64,000 bases of DNA from Sinorhizobium numidicum (GTDB lineage Bacteria > Pseudomonadota > Alphaproteobacteria > Rhizobiales > Rhizobiaceae), in assembly GCF_029892045.1 (NCBI RefSeq), contig NZ_CP120367.1, positions 1,426,001 to 1,490,000 on the forward strand, given 5' to 3'. Below the pieces are notes generated by a model, which worked only from the letters and a program-made list of their open reading frames with translations, made no database searches and was not told where the DNA came from. Below, in pieces: positions 62,177 through 64,000 of the stretch (its first letter is position 1; every line of letters begins with the position of its first letter). A program made the position numbers and the translations under genes.

Positions 62177-63343
62177 ATGCGGGTCGATCCTAACATATCG
62201 CGTATGTGGCATAGATCAGTGCTCGGCGCGGCCGTGCTCGGCATGGGCGTGCTGCTGACGGGAACGAGCGCCGGAGCCGGCTCTGTGGACAGCACCCCAT
62301 TCGGAAACACGCAGGACGGCAAAGCCGTCGATCTTTATACGCTCACCAACGACAAGGGCGCGTCCGTCAAGTTCATCACCTATGGCGGCATCATCACGGC
62401 GATTAACGTGCCCGACCGCTGGGGCAAGCTCGGCAATATCGTGCTTGGGTTCAAGGAACTCGCCGACTACGAAACCAAGAACCCCTATTTCGGCGCGTTG
62501 ATCGGGCGCTACGGCAATCGCATCGGCGGCGCGAAGTTCACGCTCGACGGCACGCAGTACCAGCTCGCCGCCAATAACGGGCCGAACAGCCTGCATGGCG
62601 GCACGAAAGGCTTCGACAAGGTCGTCTGGTCGGTCGAGCCGCTGACCAACGTGAGCGGCGCCGCAGCGCGGCTCAGCTACACGAGCAAGGATGGCGAGGA
62701 AGGCTATCCCGGCATGCTCACGGTCCGGGTCGTCTATACCCTCACTAACGACAACGAGCTGCGCATCGACTACGAAGCGATGACGGATAAACCGACCGTC
62801 GTTAATCTCACGAGTCACTCCTACTTCAATCTCGCCGGTGACGGCGCGGGCGGGATCGACGATCACATCCTCACGATCAACGCCGATCGCTACACTCCAG
62901 TCGATGCGACCTTGATCCCCACCGGACAGCTCGCCTCCGTGACCGACACGCCATTCGACTTCCGCGAGGGCATGCCGATCGGCGCACGCATCCGCTCGGA
63001 CGATCCACAGCTAGTCTATGGCCGCGGATACGATCATAACTTCGTGCTGAATCGGATGGGTAGTGGGCTTTCGCTCGCCGCGCGAGTCTACGAGCCGCGC
63101 TCGGGCCGGATCATGGAGATCTCGACCACCGAGCCCGGCGTCCAGTTCTACAGCGGCAACTTCCTCGATGCGACGCTCGTCGGCGCGGCCGGTCAGCAAT
63201 ACCGCCAGACCGATGGCTTCTGCCTCGAGACGCAGCACTTCCCGGATTCGCCGAACAAGCCGTCCTTTCCGACGACGGTTCTGAAGCCGGGCGAAACGTT
63301 GAAATCGACGACGGTACACAAGTTCTCCACCGATGCGTCCTAG
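62177..63343 (+). CDS. galM: Aldose 1-epimerase, exported
   Basis: A 388-residue mutarotase. A signal peptide (about residues 10-35, HRSVLGAAVLGMGVLLTGTSAGA) directs it to the periplasm. Family motifs are FITYGGIITAINVPDRWGK, LIGRYGNRIGGAKF, PNSLHGGTKGFDKVVW, the catalytic His in TSHSYFNL and the catalytic Glu in GFCLETQHFPDSPN. ATG 62177 (GGAGG about 8 nt upstream) was chosen; GTG 62174 is in frame. It equilibrates anomers of aldoses for periplasmic use. Confidence 0.92.
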   Translation: MRVDPNISRMWHRSVLGAAVLGMGVLLTGTSAGAGSVDSTPFGNTQDGKAVDLYTLTNDKGASVKFITYGGIITAINVPDRWGKLGNIVLGFKELADYETKNPYFGALIGRYGNRIGGAKFTLDGTQYQLAANNGPNSLHGGTKGFDKVVWSVEPLTNVSGAAARLSYTSKDGEEGYPGMLTVRVVYTLTNDNELRIDYEAMTDKPTVVNLTSHSYFNLAGDGAGGIDDHILTINADRYTPVDATLIPTGQLASVTDTPFDFREGMPIGARIRSDDPQLVYGRGYDHNFVLNRMGSGLSLAARVYEPRSGRIMEISTTEPGVQFYSGNFLDATLVGAAGQQYRQTDGFCLETQHFPDSPNKPSFPTTVLKPGETLKSTTVHKFSTDAS

Positions 63344-63488
63344 CGCTGCAGGTGCGTTCGTTCCTGGTTGCTGAATCGATGGGTCACCATGATTCGGAGA
63401 TCATCATGGATGACCGGCGCTTCGATCGAGGCGACGCTCGAGCTCTGGGCGTCGTCGCGGTAGGAGGTGAAGCAGCGTGTCCAGAACC

Positions 63489-63591
63489 CTACAGCGCCGT
63501 GCGTCTTTTCAGACCCACAAAGGTCGCTGTAGCACTTCGAATTGCTGCATGTTTCCTTAAATCGGCTCCGATTTAAGGAAACATGCAGCAG
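63489..63591. repeat. RIME-type mosaic repeat (copy G)
   Basis: Same orientation as copy A, from CTACAGCGCCGTGCGTC to CATGCAGCAG, both palindromes intact apart from one base. The rest of 63344-63699 holds no gene. Confidence 0.85.
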
Positions 63592-63699
63592 CTTGCTTTA
63601 TGCGGTGCGATCTTTCGAACACGGAACGAGGACATCGACCGGTTCAGCCCCCTGTGCGGTTCGGCAAATCAGGCGCTCATTCCGGATTCGAACCAGCTT

Positions 63700-64000
63700 C
63701 TACCGACCGCGGTAGGTTAAGGTAACCGATGATGTCGCCGAAAGTTGGTCTGTTTCCCGCGTCAAGCGGCCGCGCAGCGGCGATTTAACGCAAACCGGAT
63801 CCGTCGCGCCCGGGTCGCCGGCAAGCGCCATCGCTTGACAACGGCAGCCACCGAAATCAACCTTCTTGCGCTCGCAACTCCGACAGAGCTCCGGCATCCA
63901 GTCCTCACCGCGATAGGCGTTGAACGCGTCGCTCTCGTACCAAATCTCGGAGAGTGAGCCTTCGCGCACATTCTTGAAGGACAGGCTCGGAATCGTTTCC
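63700..64000 (-). CDS. pqqE: PqqE, 3' end only (window edge)
   Basis: The C-terminal 100 residues of a PqqE radical SAM protein, cut by the window end. The auxiliary-cluster motif is intact: [20 protein letters not shown] followed by [18 protein letters not shown]. The N-terminal radical SAM core lies beyond 64000. It is normally the last gene of pqqABCDE. The C-terminal tail is longer and less conserved here. Confidence 0.92.
   Translation of the reverse strand, partial: ETIPSLSFKNVREGSLSEIWYESDAFNAYRGEDWMPELCRSCERKKVDFGGCRCQAMALAGDPGATDPVCVKSPLRGRLTRETDQLSATSSVTLTYRGR

Overview
The window looks like accessory-replicon DNA (megaplasmid or chromid) of a high-GC alphaproteobacterium of the Rhizobiaceae, most likely Sinorhizobium/Ensifer. 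The clues are at least eight copies or parts of the roughly 105-bp palindromic RIME-type mosaic repeat of rhizobia plus an isolated RIME-type hairpin, a second palindromic repeat family, dense ABC and TRAP uptake operons with GntR, ROK and TetR regulators, and a full second-type nuo (complex I) locus. No rRNA, tRNA, CRISPR array or intact insertion sequence was seen.

Layout. 0.2-2.8 kb: a sulfotransferase, a GntR regulator with a palindromic operator, and a DJ-1/PfpI protein. 2.8-7.3 kb: a four-gene minus-strand operon (Tm-1-like ATP-binding protein, TIM-barrel PEP-hydrolase-like protein, cupin, M24 peptidase-like protein) divergent from a TetR gene, with an operator between them. 7.3-18.7 kb: a sugar-type ABC importer with two ATPases and a tiny membrane protein, followed by a sugar-acid catabolic operon (2-hydroxyacid dehydrogenase, GntR, enolase-superfamily dehydratase, TIM-barrel isomerase) and a divergent second isomerase. 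Copies of a TGGTNNNACCA-type operator lie before the importer and between the two isomerases, so they probably form one regulon. 19.1-24.5 kb: a nanR, siaPQM-type TRAP transporter, nanA-like lyase and second DHDPS-family operon, predicted to take up and cleave sialic acid or a related keto sugar acid. 24.9-32.5 kb: a thu-like disaccharide system (ABC importer divergent from a ROK regulator, a Gfo/Idh/MocA dehydrogenase and a ThuA-like protein), with a perfect 12-bp inverted operator pair in the divergent promoter.

32.6-39.7 kb: a mixed region with an APH-fold kinase, a GDCCVxC protein beside a truncated merP remnant, a membrane protein, a glycogen-debranching-type glycosidase, a TetR regulator, a cupredoxin and cytochrome P460 pair, gene fragments and an SRPBCC protein. 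39.9-56.7 kb: a rearranged nuo locus. nuoH, nuoI and a CBS-domain gene are on the plus strand. They converge on a minus-strand series nuoJ-K, an extra NuoL/MnhD-like subunit, a small subunit, then nuoL-M-N-A-B-C-D-E-F-G. Palindromic repeats lie at the joints and even supply the stop codons of nuoF and nuoG. 57.3-64 kb: a DUF899 protein, a small conserved hypothetical, polyphosphate kinase 2, a DUF445 protein, an exported aldose 1-epimerase and the 3' end of pqqE at the window edge.

All identifications come from reading sequence motifs and gene context. No database search was run, and substrates of the transporters are inferences.
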